Shown here: piece after piece, positions 1 to 11,853 of the stretch
Layout of the letters: every line of letters starts with the position of its first letter
Position numbering within the stretch: position 1 is the first letter of the stretch
Assembly: GCA_950295325.1 (NCBI GenBank)
Contig: OX485808.1
Location: 2,854,501 to 2,918,500 of the forward strand
Length of the DNA: 64,000 nucleotides
DNA from: Polytrichum commune
Taxonomy: Eukaryota > Streptophyta > Polytrichopsida > Polytrichales > Polytrichaceae
Reading direction: 5' to 3'
The notes under the pieces: generated by a model
The model's input: only the letters and a program-made list of their open reading frames with translations
Database searches by the model: none
Told to the model about the DNA's origin: nothing
Made by a program: the position numbers and the translations under genes

Positions 1-727
1 ATATGTATTATTTCATCTCATTTTTATATATAGATATGTAACTAATGATAAGGCACCTTAATTTTCAACATACACATGAACTATAGTGGGTCACGGCACT
101 TTCTACCCATCCCAACTTCCAACCACAGTAATAGACAAAAACAATGTACTACTTAAATCAATAATTACAACTACTTGGCTCCATCACTACAACAAAACAC
201 GTCTTTTATTCCCGCACCCACTTCAGTGCATGTCTTTTATTACCATAAACAGTGAACGGTTGAAATTGTTGAAATCCACCTTTACTGTCCTCATGTCTGA
301 GTTAACTTCGGGGTGTCATGGTAGTCATGTGGGACAAGAATGTGCTTGGGAACGCACTTGAGAATGTGTTCGGGAACGTCAGAGAACGTTCATTACTACG
401 GATAGTAAAGTGGTCGACTTCACTATGTCACTTCAAAATGTTATGTGTTTTTGGGTTTTCCATAGAATGCTCACAAAAGAATGGCCCATTTATTTTTGCT
501 AACATATAATGAAATATACATATTCGACCACAATATGAAATTACCACATACTCAAGATATTATAATTTATTCTAGAGGAGCATGACCATCTTCTTCAAGT
601 GCAGCTTCATAAAGTGGTCGACTTCACTATGTCACTTCAAAATATCCACTTCATATTTAGGTTGAAATTTAATAAAGATTTGTATTCAAAAATGTTATTC
701 TAAAATCAAAGGACAAACTATTTCACC
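1..727. other. Intergenic, no gene recognised
   Basis: I see no gene in this stretch. Its open frames are short and without family motifs. The only structure is a perfect 33-bp direct repeat at 407-439 and 611-643, which begins AAAGTGGTCGACTTCAC. Confidence 0.5.
407..643. repeat. 33-bp direct repeat pair
   Basis: Two identical 33-bp copies lie at 407-439 and 611-643, about 204 bp apart and in the same orientation. Their origin is unknown; they may be the remains of a small tandem duplication. Confidence 0.6.
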
Positions 728-1095
728 ATTTATGGTATTTAAGTGCACAAATTCTGATTGTCTTGCTCAATGTTGATTGTAAACCGCAACATAGTGTCAC
801 CAACACTAAATGTTAACCCAACATTATTTGTCATTCCTTGTAATTTTTTTGGGGGATTATTGATTTATAGTGTTGCAATTATTGTCACTTACTAAGTGAG
901 TGTTCATCCAAATGTCAATCATCCATTACATTATTTCATCACAAGTTGCTGACAAGAGAAGGTAAGGTTTTTGCCAATGGATGAACACATCCATCATCCA
1001 TAACAATGTTTGTAAACTTATTCACAAGAAGTGTCATCCAAAAAGTTAACATAGTGATATTAAATGTCATATGACACTACTTGTCATATTAAGTG
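728..1095 (-). mobile_element. MITE family A, copy 1 (inverted)
   Basis: A non-coding element of about 370 bp, the reverse complement of the copies at 14105-14492 and 36768-37138. Shared landmarks, read on the minus strand, are the tip CACTAAAT...ATTTAGTGTCATATG, a block TCACTATGGTAAC, the phrase GGATGATTGAAATTTGGATG, and a GAATGACAAATAATGTTGGG block before the far tip. It is more diverged than the other two copies. It has no coding capacity, so it would depend on a transposase elsewhere. The superfamily is not determined. Confidence 0.7.
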
Positions 1096-2090
1096 TAGAT
1101 GCTTAGAGGTATCTAAGCGTCATGTCCACTAATTGCCAACATAATACTATTTGTCAACATAAGTAAGTTTTAAAGTAAAAAAAATGATTAACAACATATA
1201 GGGTAGTAATTGGAATACTTGGGATGATAGTTTGTGTTTTAATATGCAAGGGAACATATTATTTGATATACTAATGACAAGTGTCATGTGTTCACATACT
1301 AGTATGCAAGGGGAAGATACTCTTGAGCATACTAATGTCAAGTGTTATTTGTGTACACTTTAATCATCATGTAGATTATCGTGTAACATAGGCATACACC
1401 TCATAACACTATTGAACATGTTGATGTCATGATATTAGTAAGTGCACTTGAAATGCCGAGTGTCATGAGGTGACACTAATGGTGAAGTTGTCGACCATTG
1501 ATTTAACCTAGCATACGCCTCAAAATAGGGTAAGTGACACTATTACGCATGTGATACTAAATACCACAACGGTGTAACCATTTCATTGAGTGTGGCCCAC
1601 ATTGTTCATCATTGATCCGCAACAATTGTCTTGCAATCATTGGGCAGCAAACAAAGTCGATGTCACATGAAAATTGGTGTTGCATGAGAAAGTCACAAAA
1701 ACCACTATGTTGTTTACACTATTGACCATTGATCATTGACCACCACTTTTTAAATTCTCTCATTGGTTGTGAAATGAAATGAACGTACGTTGCTGCTCTA
1801 ATCAAGAAGGTCGAGATCTATGCTATAAGGGAATTGTATTTGTTGAGGTTCATATATCTCACTTCATTTCACACAGCGCAAACCAAAAATAACCGATTGC
1901 CCAAGGCGTGTTTTGTGGTAAATATTTACAATAGCCCCAAATTACATAAGAATTCCAAACGGATCATTGGCAATACAACCTAATGCAACGATGTAATGGT
2001 AGGATTGCGTCCTTCACTTTGCACGTCTATTTCTTGATTTACCCATATTGATGGACAACAAGCTCATACAACTTAGGGCATGTTTACACG
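1096..2090. other. Intergenic, no gene recognised
   Basis: This is AT-rich DNA with no coding frame I recognise. Several short blocks such as TGTCATATGACACTA and ATACTAATGTCAAGTGT suggest worn MITE debris. Confidence 0.4.
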
Positions 2091-2449
2091 AAAGCCATTA
2101 GGCCATGGCTCTTGAGAATCCTGGAATTCTCATTGGGTAAGAGTGTCACATGCCCTTGTTTTAGGTTTACATGAGGTTTGTTTTGGACCACAACCCATTA
2201 CATTTTTAGTGGATGAAAAATCTACATTGAATCTTGCATGCCAAGCATGGATAAGGTTGGCCGCGATTGTAAGGTTATTTTTGAGACGGCTCTTGGAAGT
2301 GGGCATGGCAGAATTTTCGGTAGGAATTTGGGTTTACACTAAGGACTTGTGCCCTCCAAAAGACTTTGGGCTATAGTCCATATAGTTCTGTATGGTGTCA
2401 TCCAAAAGCAGGGTATCATGGTCATTCAAGAGCCATGGCCTATGGCTTT
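2091..2449. mobile_element. TIR element, about 359 bp
   Basis: The ends form an inverted repeat. AAAGCCATTAGGCCATGGCT(CTTGA) at 2091-2115 pairs with the reverse complement of TCAAGAGCCATGGCCTATGG(CTTT) at 2426-2449, with one indel. No clear target duplication is visible, so the exact ends are uncertain. There is no coding capacity. It is a MITE-like element of unknown superfamily. Confidence 0.55.
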
Positions 2450-2849
2450 GGCCTCTCTATAATATACACATTTGCATATAAAAAATCTTGCAAGCAAATG
2501 TAGTTTCACTTACATAAAACTCAAAGACGTTTCATTTATTGAATCAACTTTTGATTTTGTTCAATACCACCACACAATATCCTTACATCCACTGGATTAC
2601 GGATTCAATAATAAAGGACATACATGATGCATTAACCTACAAAACGCCTATGGTATCTTTATTTTAAGTCTATACACCAATATGTTTGGAGGGGGGGTGA
2701 TGGGACAAGAAGGTGAAGTCATCCAACCTCCAATATGTCCTTCCACATTTTACAACTAGTTACTCAAGCAAGTTCTAGGATGTCAAATTAATCCACACAC
2801 ATGGTATCTCCTATAGGCCATTCCACCTATTCAAGTGCAACATATAAAA

Positions 2850-3154
2850 AATGCCAAAATACCAAAGGCCTCTAGTATCTACTTTAGGCCATTCCAACCA
2901 ATTAAATCCAACAAGGTCAAGGAAGTTGAGTTCCACAACGTCCCTTGAATCTCCTTTGAGCCTTTACACCCATTTAAATATAAAGAAGTCAAGGAGGTTA
3001 AATGATCCCAACGCCTCAGGAATCTCTTTTAAGCTTGAAATCTACATGAGTTGACTCTAGTCCAAAAGATCATGTTGCCCACCACCTCTAATGTTTCTTT
3101 CGAGCTAATACCCAACACCTTTCATTTTCAAGCCTACACAACCCTTCATTTTAA
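2850..3154 (-). pseudogene. Degenerate LRR units beyond the receptor stop
   Basis: Reading the minus strand downstream of the receptor stop codon, further LRR-like text appears. It includes SLKEIPEALGSFNLLDF, followed by blurred 24-residue-spaced units broken by stops and frameshifts. The ancestral LRR array was therefore longer than the present protein, and the 3' end has decayed after a truncating change. This may now serve as 3' UTR. The weakest units, toward 2850, could be chance. Confidence 0.5.
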
Positions 3155-6100
3155 TCAAGAGCATTGAAGCCAAGTCATCAATTTTCTCCAGGATCGACTC
3201 AAGCGTTTGCGGGTGGAGAATTTGACCTCCTTGACCACCACTGTTTGACAAAGATTACTTTTCTTCAAAGTCCACGCCCAAGGTTTTCTACCCCAAGCCT
3301 TTGGTATCTTCTTCAAGCGTTGACACCCCCATAAATCAACGGAGGTCAATGAGGTCAAGTTACCCAATGCCTCCGGTATCTCCTTCAAGCCTTCACAATA
3401 ATTTAAGTTGAGGGAGGTCAAGGAAGTCAAGTTACCCAACGCCTCCGGTATCTCCTTCAAGCCTTTACATTTACGTAAGTCGAGCGAGGTCAAGGAGGTC
3501 AAGTTACCCAATGCCTCCGGTATCTTCTTCAAGCCATGACACCAACTTAAGTCGAGTGAGGTCAAGGAGGTCAAGTTACCCAACCCCTCCGGTATCTCCT
3601 TCAAGCCTTCACAATAACTTAAGTTGAGGGAGGTCAAAGAGGTCAAGTTACCCAACGCCTCCAGTATCTTCTTCAAGCCATGACACCAACTTAAGTCGAG
3701 TGAGGTCAAGGAGGTCAAGTTACCGAACGCCTCCGGTATCTCCTTCAAGCCTCTACACCTACCCAAGTTGAGGCACGTCAAGGAGGTCAAGTTACCCAAC
3801 GCCTCCGGTATCTTCTTCAAGCCATGACACCTACTTAGGTCGAGCGAGGTCAAGGAGGTCAAGTTACCCAATGCCTCCGGTATCTCCTTCAAGCCTTCAC
3901 AATAACTTAAGTCGAGGGAGGTCAAGGAGGTCAAGTTACCCAACGCCTCCGGTATCTCCTTCAAGCCTTCACAATAACTTAAGTCGAGGGAGGTCAAGGA
4001 GGTCAAGTTACCCAACGCCTCCGGTATCTTCTTCAAGCCTTCACAATAACTTAAGTCAAGGGAGGTCAAGGAGGTCAAGTTACCCAACGCCTCCGGTATC
4101 TCTTTCAAGCCTCTACACCTACCTAAGTTGAGGCGGGTCAAGGAGGTCAAGTTACCCAATGCCTCAGGTATCTCCTTCAAGCCCCAACACCTACTTAGGT
4201 CGAGCGAGGTCAAGGAGGTCAAGTTACCCAACGCCTCCGGTATCTCGTTCAAGCCCTCACAATAACTTAAGTCGAGGGAGGTCAAGGAGGTCAAGTTACC
4301 CAACGCCTCCGGTATCTCCTTCAAGCCTTTACAACAACTTAGGTCGAGCGAGGTCAAGGAGGTCAAGTTACCCAACGCCTCCGGTATCTCCTTCAAGTCA
4401 TAACAACAACTTAGGTCGAGCGAGGTCAAGTTACCCAATGCCTCCGGTATCTCCTTCAAACACCAACACCCGCATAAATTGAGGGATGTCAAGGAGGTCA
4501 AGTTACCCACCGCCTCCGGTATCTCCTTCAAGTCCCAACACCAACTTAAGTCGAGGGAGGTCAAGGAGGTCAAGTTACCCAACGCCTCCGGTATCTCCTT
4601 CAAGCCTCTACACTTACTTAAGTTGAGGGAGGTCAAGGAGGTCAAGTTACCCAACGCCTCCGGTATCTCCTTCAAGCCTTCACAACAACTTAAGTCGAGG
4701 GAGGTCAAGGAGGTCAAGTTACCCAACGCCTCCGGTATCTCCTTCAAGCCTCTACACTTACTTAAGTTGAGGGAGGTCAAGGAGGTCAAGTTACCCAACG
4801 CCTCCGGTATCTCCTTCAAGCCTTCACACCCACTTAAGTCAAAATAAGTCAAGATGCTTAAGTTGCCTATGGTGCTTGGTAGGGATCGCAAATTTTTGCA
4901 ACATCTTATTCTCATTTTGTATAAGAATTTCAATTGTCCAATGCTATCATCAATATGATGTAGAGTAGATACGCCTTCAATCACCAAAATTTGCAAATTC
5001 ATATGATTGTCCCATTTGAACATAAATGGATTTGAGGTCATAATTTCAAAATCACGATTCTCTTGGCAAATCACCGTCAAACATTGGAGATTGTTTGATT
5101 GATTCAAAAATTTATCCAATGAGATTGAACCATCAAAACCTTGAAAACCAAAATATCGGAGCGAAACCAAAGGTTTTGTAATGTCAAAGTGTGTTTTGAA
5201 TTCCTTTGTTGGTTCATTGAAAGAAAGGCATTCGATACGCTCCATAATTGTTTGTGTTCTCCCACTCCATGTTGCATTTTGTATTTTCCACCATCGAGTA
5301 CCTTTATACATGGGGTCTGTTTCCACAATCATACGTCCCATATCCCGTAATTGATCATGGATTTCATAGACTCCATCTTTATCAATCTTAACCAAGGATT
5401 TATCTTCGAGACGTTTCAACGATTCTTCAGGATTTTTGTTCACATCTCGCCATAAATGTGACGAGGTCACAACTTGTAATGTATCCATTGGGACCAAATC
5501 TTTGCTAAAATGACAACATAGGTCCAAAAACAAGTTTTTTTCTTCTTGGGTAAGGTCGTCGAAGCTTATCCGTAGGCAATGCCAAACCTCATTGTTATTT
5601 TCCGATCCCAACGCTCTTGCCCTTTGTAGTCTTTGCAAAGCTCGCACCCAAATGCGTAGTCTCTTCAATCCATACAATGTTCCACCCACAACTTTCAAGC
5701 TCAAAGGGAGCCCTCTACATGCATCCACAATGTTCTCGACGATGTCCACCATATGAGATGGTATTTCATATCCTTGATCACCAAAAGCATGCCTAGAGAA
5801 TAATTTCATAGCTTCGCCTTTGATGAGTTCATCCAAATCTACACGACCAACGTCTCCCAGGTTTTCCACAAGGTGCCAATCACGAGTTGTGATGATCATC
5901 TTGTTAGTACGTTTGGCTTTGAAGATATCAACATCCATCAACTCATGAATTTGCGTACTATTGCCAATGTCATCAAAAACAATGAGAGCACTTTTGCTTG
6001 TGATTGTTTGGCAAAGACGGGTCCTTGCTTGTACAATGTCTTTCACATCATCGACCTTTGCCCCTAAGTTGCTCAAGATTTCTTTGAAAATCTCGATAGT

Positions 6101-7858
6101 GCCACAATCTTTGTTCTTCATGAAAATAAAACAAATTGCTTCAAATTGACCACGCATACGTTCCATCACAACTTTTGCCAAAGTAGTTTTGCCCATTCCA
6201 CCCACCCCTATAATGGCCACTATGGGGTGTTTCTCCAATGCTTTCGTAACCCTTAGGATTCTTTCTCGCATACCAACAAGCTCGTTTCCTCCCTCCTTTG
6301 CACTTGTGTCCCCCTTGTGCTCCATAGTACCTATTCTCGGTAGAATGTTCCCACTTGTTTCTTGAGTTTGAGGGATGTTGGCCTTGTCCATCTTCACAAC
6401 ATTGTTCATATTGTTTGAAGCATTCAAATGAAGTTCTTGCCGAATTTGATGGAGCCTCGAACAAATATCTTGAAAGGTTGGCCTTTCAGATGGTTGGAAA
6501 GACCAACAATCTTTGATCAAAGATGTCAATGACTCGGGGCAATCGGGCGGCAAGCTCGGCCTCTCTCCAACTTCCATCCTTTCTTTTATCTCGGATCTCC
6601 TACATTGTGAGAATGGAATCACCCCCGTAAGAATGTAAGAACACACCATGGCAAAGCTGAATACGTCACTTTTGAAAGCATTCACAAGATGTTTCAATGT
6701 GTCATCGTATCCTACAAATGTCTCTGGTGCCCTAAACCCGGCGGAACCTAGATTATGCCATGTTGGCTCTTCGTAAGCATCTTGTGCTTCAATTTTTGAA
6801 ATTCCAAAGTCGACCAATTTAACTTTCATGTAGCCCATGGAAACCAATATGGGATCATTCAAGGAGTTCACAAGGATGTTTTCGGGCTTCAAGTCACGGT
6901 GTGCAACATTCATGTCATGGAGATAGAGCATTCCGCTTGCAATTTGGAACATGACATCAACGGCAACAAGATTTGGTCGTTGCAAATCAACATTGTTCAT
7001 AATTGCAACTCCGAGATTTCTCTCCATCTTCTCCATCACTATATATCGCCAATTGCTATCATGGTCACCTCCTTCACCACAACATATGAACTTAACAATG
7101 TTTGGATGACTCAACCCTGCTAAAATACCCACTTCTTTCTTGAAGTTTTCATATGCTTTATCTTTAGAATCAATGTCAACCGCTTTAAAAACCTTCATAG
7201 CCAATTCCAAGCCAAAGCAATTTGTTTCGTATATTTGTCCACAAGCACCACGTCCCAACGGAGTTGATCGTTGAGGAATCCAACTGTTTGCTGGAAATGT
7301 ACAGGAATTCAACTCAACACCTTCTCCATCCATTCGACAAACCAACCGGTCGTAGGCATACTTTAGAACTTGCCGATCCTTCAAGGATTTTGTTGCATGA
7401 CTATGTTCCAACAATTGCAAGACCAATGCCTTTTGGTCTTTCTCCACTTCTGTTACATTGATCGGATGGAACTCTATGGACTTTCGAAGGTCCATGGTCA
7501 TTATCCCCAATATTTGGAATTGCTCACACAATGTATCGAAAGTACAATTGAGCTCTTCAAGCAACTCACGAAACTCTTCTTCATTATTCATCTGCCACAA
7601 TGATGCATGAATCCAATAGTCCCTACTGCAGTCTCGGATTAATGCCTCGATTTTACACACAACTCGATATAAATCCTCCATACTTGGTCCGCGCTCCATT
7701 TTGTCATGAACTTGTTGGACCAAAGTCTTGAAACATTCTACAACAAGATTCGATTTGTTTTTTAAATGCAAACATTGTTTTGCATTCAATAAGATCTCCT
7801 TTTGTTCCAATTGCTTCAATTTTATTGAGCACTCCATCAAAAGTTGGGAGTTCTTCAT
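3155..7858 (-). CDS. Protein kinase-NB-ARC-LRR immune receptor
   Basis: A single-exon, 1567-residue intracellular immune receptor. In order: a helical N-terminal region (about 1-190); a kinase domain with glycine loop GRGACG (202-207), Lys in LAMKVF (222), HRDLKPEN (320-327), DFG (350-352) and APE (377-379); NB-ARC with P-loop GVGGMGKTT (551-559), Walker B LIVFDD, TTRD (657-660), GLPL (716-719) and IHD at 833-835 in place of MHD; then 22 LRR units of 24 residues. All kinase catalytic residues are present, so activity is plausible. Kinase-NB-ARC-LRR fusions are known from mosses; pathogen sensing is inferred from the family. The frame is open from the first ATG to TGA, with no intron needed. 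Frames read on the opposite strand across the LRR array are mirror artefacts. Confidence 0.93.
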   Translation of the reverse strand: MKNSQLLMECSIKLKQLEQKEILLNAKQCLHLKNKSNLVVECFKTLVQQVHDKMERGPSMEDLYRVVCKIEALIRDCSRDYWIHASLWQMNNEEEFRELLEELNCTFDTLCEQFQILGIMTMDLRKSIEFHPINVTEVEKDQKALVLQLLEHSHATKSLKDRQVLKYAYDRLVCRMDGEGVELNSCTFPANSWIPQRSTPLGRGACGQIYETNCFGLELAMKVFKAVDIDSKDKAYENFKKEVGILAGLSHPNIVKFICCGEGGDHDSNWRYIVMEKMERNLGVAIMNNVDLQRPNLVAVDVMFQIASGMLYLHDMNVAHRDLKPENILVNSLNDPILVSMGYMKVKLVDFGISKIEAQDAYEEPTWHNLGSAGFRAPETFVGYDDTLKHLVNAFKSDVFSFAMVCSYILTGVIPFSQCRRSEIKERMEVGERPSLPPDCPESLTSLIKDCWSFQPSERPTFQDICSRLHQIRQELHLNASNNMNNVVKMDKANIPQTQETSGNILPRIGTMEHKGDTSAKEGGNELVGMRERILRVTKALEKHPIVAIIGVGGMGKTTLAKVVMERMRGQFEAICFIFMKNKDCGTIEIFKEILSNLGAKVDDVKDIVQARTRLCQTITSKSALIVFDDIGNSTQIHELMDVDIFKAKRTNKMIITTRDWHLVENLGDVGRVDLDELIKGEAMKLFSRHAFGDQGYEIPSHMVDIVENIVDACRGLPLSLKVVGGTLYGLKRLRIWVRALQRLQRARALGSENNNEVWHCLRISFDDLTQEEKNLFLDLCCHFSKDLVPMDTLQVVTSSHLWRDVNKNPEESLKRLEDKSLVKIDKDGVYEIHDQLRDMGRMIVETDPMYKGTRWWKIQNATWSGRTQTIMERIECLSFNEPTKEFKTHFDITKPLVSLRYFGFQGFDGSISLDKFLNQSNNLQCLTVICQENRDFEIMTSNPFMFKWDNHMNLQILVIEGVSTLHHIDDSIGQLKFLYKMRIRCCKNLRSLPSTIGNLSILTYFDLSGCEGLKEIPEALGNLTSLTSLNLSKCRGLKEIPEALGNLTSLTSLDLSCCEGLKEIPEALGNLTSLTSLNLSKCRGLKEIPEALGNLTSLTSLDLSWCWDLKEIPEAVGNLTSLTSLNLCGCWCLKEIPEALGNLTSLDLSCCYDLKEIPEALGNLTSLTSLDLSCCKGLKEIPEALGNLTSLTSLDLSYCEGLNEIPEALGNLTSLTSLDLSRCWGLKEIPEALGNLTSLTRLNLGRCRGLKEIPEALGNLTSLTSLDLSYCEGLKKIPEALGNLTSLTSLDLSYCEGLKEIPEALGNLTSLTSLDLSYCEGLKEIPEALGNLTSLTSLDLSRCHGLKKIPEALGNLTSLTCLNLGRCRGLKEIPEAFGNLTSLTSLDLSWCHGLKKILEALGNLTSLTSLNLSYCEGLKEIPEGLGNLTSLTSLDLSWCHGLKKIPEALGNLTSLTSLDLRKCKGLKEIPEALGNLTSLTSLNLNYCEGLKEIPEALGNLTSLTSVDLWGCQRLKKIPKAWGRKPWAWTLKKSNLCQTVVVKEVKFSTRKRLSRSWRKLMTWLQCS
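3290..4862 (-). repeat. 72-bp tandem LRR-coding array (22 units)
   Basis: Twenty-two 72-bp units encode LKEIPEALGNLTSLTSL-type repeats that are almost identical at nucleotide level. One unit is short by three codons (near 4400-4450). Variation is concentrated in the LSxC positions (SYCEG, SRCHG, SWCHG, GRCRG, SKCRG), and adjacent units share the same variants. That pattern indicates recent unequal crossover or gene conversion. The array is within the receptor gene and stays in frame. Confidence 0.92.
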
Positions 7859-10769
7859 GATGCAATACTTGCCGTATGCCCTTGAATAAATGTACTTTAT
7901 GAAATCTCAATTTAAAAGGATTTTGTATTGGAAAGGAACTTTGAAGGATCATATAATCATCTGCACATCAAAGCCAAAAATCAAGATTAAGAACACACCT
8001 TCATGTACAACACATTTATATCTACTTTATTATATGCAACACATATTACATCTATCAAAAAACAAATCATGAAATAAAATAAATAAAAAATCATGTATTC
8101 TAAGAACTCCTCCTTACTAGTTCCAACACTCTATAGTCTACTTGGAAGCATACACAACTTAATCACTTCATATGTTAAACATGTTTGTAACATAATGTTG
8201 GATGTTAGATGTTCTTGGGCAACCTAGATTTTCTACATTTGTAGAAGATATTAAGGTCTAAACAAACCTTCATTAACCATTCATACAATATAGCATGAGC
8301 ATTGTATTATACATTATACAAGAAAATTCAAAGTTGTAGAATGATATAATACAAGTATTACTTGGAACCACCCCCCGCCCAACAATCATGAAGTTTTCAC
8401 TAACTAGGATATGAGACAAGAATTTGGTATTTAGGTGCAAGTTGGACAACTAACACCAAAATCCAAAGAGAAATGAATCATGAATGTGCGTGAACTCTTT
8501 GTTGGAAACCTAAATGATGTGCATAGGTGACCATGAAAAAAGTATACCCCTACATGCGAGAAATTTATAGTGAACAAATAATGTATATGTAGGAACAATA
8601 AGCTAGAAAATGGCTCATATATTTATATTAAGTTTTCCAATTTAATGTCATGAAAACCTCCACTACATACACGAACTATACTTCATGAAATAAATAGGCC
8701 TGCACTCCATATAGGATCCACTTTTACTTTCCAATGACATTTAGTCTTTGGACATTTTTCATCCATATGATATATCCCATTATACCTTGACCCTTAAACA
8801 CACATCACTTCAAAGAAATAAGGTATATTAGATGAAAATAACAAATCTATTGTCAATCATGTCTCTAGATCTTAGAAGCCTTTTGTACATCTATTGTAGA
8901 ATTTCTTTGCAGAACTGTGTCAACTTCCCAATTACCACATAATACATACCAAATTAGCAAAACATGTGCCGAGAAACGCTTCTAAACCCTTTTGGTTTGA
9001 ATCTACCACCCCGGAAAACGTTTATCAAACACGAATGAGGCTGCTATACCTACCAAAAAGCCATAGCAACCAAACGAACCAGGTAATGGATGTGAGAAAC
9101 CTTCTCTCGACATGTAAGCGCCCAACCTACCGAGCTGCAATAATGACATGGTAAACATTTTGTGCCTGTTACAGGCGATTGCATGGCGACACGTGTCCAT
9201 TATGAGACCAAATGGTCATGAATTATGGGCGATAATGTGCACGCTCATATCAAATTAGGAATAAACACTCTAGTAAAATATATACATTAATTTGGAATTC
9301 CATCATATGTTGATAGTTTCTTCCCAAGTGAGTTTGTTTCGTAGTATGCATGTATCAACGTACAACGCAGACAATACTCTCATATGCATTATTATTTTCA
9401 TATAAACTATTTTGTCTACATTTTCTTAAATCCTAGTACTCCGTTAGATAATCATAACACTTGCACATAAACAAGGTTGCACTCGACGCGCTTGGGTTGG
9501 CGGATTCACACTACACTATCACCTCACTCTTGATGACAAGGTGGAGAACATCCTTATAGTCTATTCCCCATTCTCCTCCAACAATCACTTCCCTCCTAAA
9601 CACTCACAATACTTGATGACAACACATGCCACTCAATAACTTTATCACGTATCACGTAGCCAGTCATTTAACAATTTCCAAATGGGACAGTTTTTTGGAC
9701 CCAACAATAAGGTGAATAGGAATTTCTACATGAATCATGCAAGCGCATGATTGTATTGAAATAGCGAAGATATGCACCTATGTGAAGAGGTAGGAAATAC
9801 AAATGATGATGGTGTTGTGGTCAAATCGCCCTTGAAGTCAACTTCCCAATCTTCACGAGCCATGCTATTAAGCAAGTCGCGGAAGTCCCTCTTGTACAAC
9901 ACCACACTAAATGCTTAAGTTAACGTGGCCAACATTATATGTCGTCCATCACATGCATTTGGCAACTAGAGAGGGTGTCATAGGACACTTGGTGCTACAT
10001 GACCAACCATGAAGACCACTCTAAACAACATGGTTAGACATTTTTAATCCCACACTCAATATCTATGGTTTTGATTGCTCTTCAAATTTTAGGGCGCACA
10101 AAATCCCTAGGAGCAACCGCCGCTCAACTCAACATCAACACAACCTAATTTCTACACTAAACAACCGCCAACAAATCTAATCCACAAAGAGGAGTGCGAG
10201 TACATAGGAAGCAACATACATGTGAAGCATATTAACTCCTATTTAGACTCCTCTTTGCATGACAAATACCTACTTCAATAGCAAGCTATTGATATGTCTC
10301 CAAGAAACAAACAAAACAAACAAATATTTGGCTATTGGTAGAACCACAAGCTACACACAAAGTGGTCAAGCTAAGGAATATTTTTGACGGTTACATACCT
10401 TTTGTTCGTCGCTACATAGTGGAACGAGAGGTCGAGTCCAACAAAGCCTGGGAAACGATAGGGATGGTGAGCCCAAAGAATAATAAATCATTGCCCATGA
10501 CCCTAAGTATCATTTGAACATCGTTGCCGTTGCAAACCACGACCCACCATCACCAAAGAACCTGTAAGTTTTGGGAGTCGGTTGATCGTGAGAGCCAAGG
10601 TGGTGAACAAAGGCCAGCAGGCACCTCCCACAAAACTAAACACAAGATCTTTTGTAGAATGCCATGAAGTAGAGCACAGAGTCATACAAAATACACCAAG
10701 ACTCATGCAGAGTCACAAAAGAGTCTCTAGAAAGTGTAGAACTTTTAATGCAAACTATTACCTTTAAAC
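7859..10769. other. Intergenic, no gene recognised
   Basis: This includes the upstream region of the kinase-NB-ARC-LRR gene. I see no convincing coding exon, RNA gene or bounded transposon in the remaining AT-rich sequence. The open frames are short and lack motifs. A promoter must lie near 7.9 kb, but I cannot place its elements. Confidence 0.4.
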
Positions 10770-10852
10770 CTTGAGACATTGTGCATGGTAGCCAGCGGCA
10801 ACAAGCCTTTCAGTGACTTCTCGCAGTTGGATCACAACTTTTGGGGCAATCT
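10770..10852 (-). pseudogene. EXO70-like exon remnant (C-proximal block)
   Basis: The minus strand reads IAPKVVIQLREVTERLVAAG followed by YHAQCLKV and a GT donor. This resembles the EXO70 segment in which a proline-rich turn is followed by a helix ending in AG-x-QQC-x-KIYR. EXO70 is an exocyst subunit that tethers secretory vesicles at the plasma membrane. A TAG interrupts the frame just upstream of IAPK. On its own the match is weak. It gains support from the first-exon-like EXO70 block on the same strand about 1 kb upstream in gene sense. Confidence 0.4.
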
Positions 10853-11853
10853 ACACAGGAAGTTCAAGAGGTCCAAAGAGGTACTCCGGGGTGATGAAAA
10901 AGGCAACTCAAGAATTCTTAAAGGCAACTAACAGGAGTGAAATTCTTGAAGAATCTCGCAGAATTATTATCCCTACTCTATTTATGCAATTTCAAAGAAA
11001 AGGTTCCAGATAATTGTTCTGATTGTCCTTGAGAAAACTTCTCGACTTATATAGTATACTTCTGCTCAATCAGACATTGCTAAGAATCAGGCTTCGTAGT
11101 AATGATGATTTTGTCGGCAAACTTATAGAGTTCAAGTCTAGTTGTGAGATGATCGAGATAGAAATAGTGACAATTGTTGTTCATCAAAGTTACACAAGCG
11201 TAATTGTCCCTTCACAGCTAACACGAATATTCATACATCACATTTTCTTATGTTGCATCCTCCCCCTTCCTTTGGCAATATATCACTTTGTGCAGGTGTT
11301 AATTTGCACTTAGATTGCCTTTCACCACCTATTGTTGTCTTGGTTGAAACACATGTTGCTGATAGTCAGGCTTCGGTTTAAAGAGGAAGAATATTATTGT
11401 TAAGACCGATTAACTTAGGTCGATAAAACCCGGAGAGAAGATAACCTGCTCTGAAGTTTATCAATCCAGACATACATTACATTACATCATTATCCCCGTG
11501 TCTTCATACCGGAACCCTCTAAGGAAATAGTGAACGTCATACAGGTGATACCACAATAAAAAGAAGCCCAACAGAATTGTCTGCAATGAAATCGAGAACT
11601 GGTTTGCAATGCGGCACTCAAACGGATTTGGTTCAAGTTTTGACAATGTGAGCCTTGGAAATCCACTTTTGAAAGTTCAGTAGGAGGAGCAAGTGCAATT
11701 GCGCAGACACGTCCGCGTATGTCCGCATCGAGATTGATGTTTAAGAAATTACTGCGCAAAATGCACACCAAGTGGAGTGGTTCCGCAAAAATAGTTCTGT
11801 AGATATCCACGTTCAATAATCATGGCTGAGATGAGAATTGGCGAAAGAAGTAC
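10853..11853. other. Between EXO70-like remnants; nothing recognised
   Basis: If the flanking EXO70-like blocks come from one gene copy, the middle exons should lie here. I do not find them. The sequence has only short frames without family motifs, so this part has been lost or replaced. Confidence 0.35.

Noticed and set aside
3871-4847. Plus-strand open frames rich in Ser/Pro/Arg and Lys/Val over the LRR array
   Set aside because: They are antisense shadows of the 72-bp LRR-coding repeat on the minus strand.
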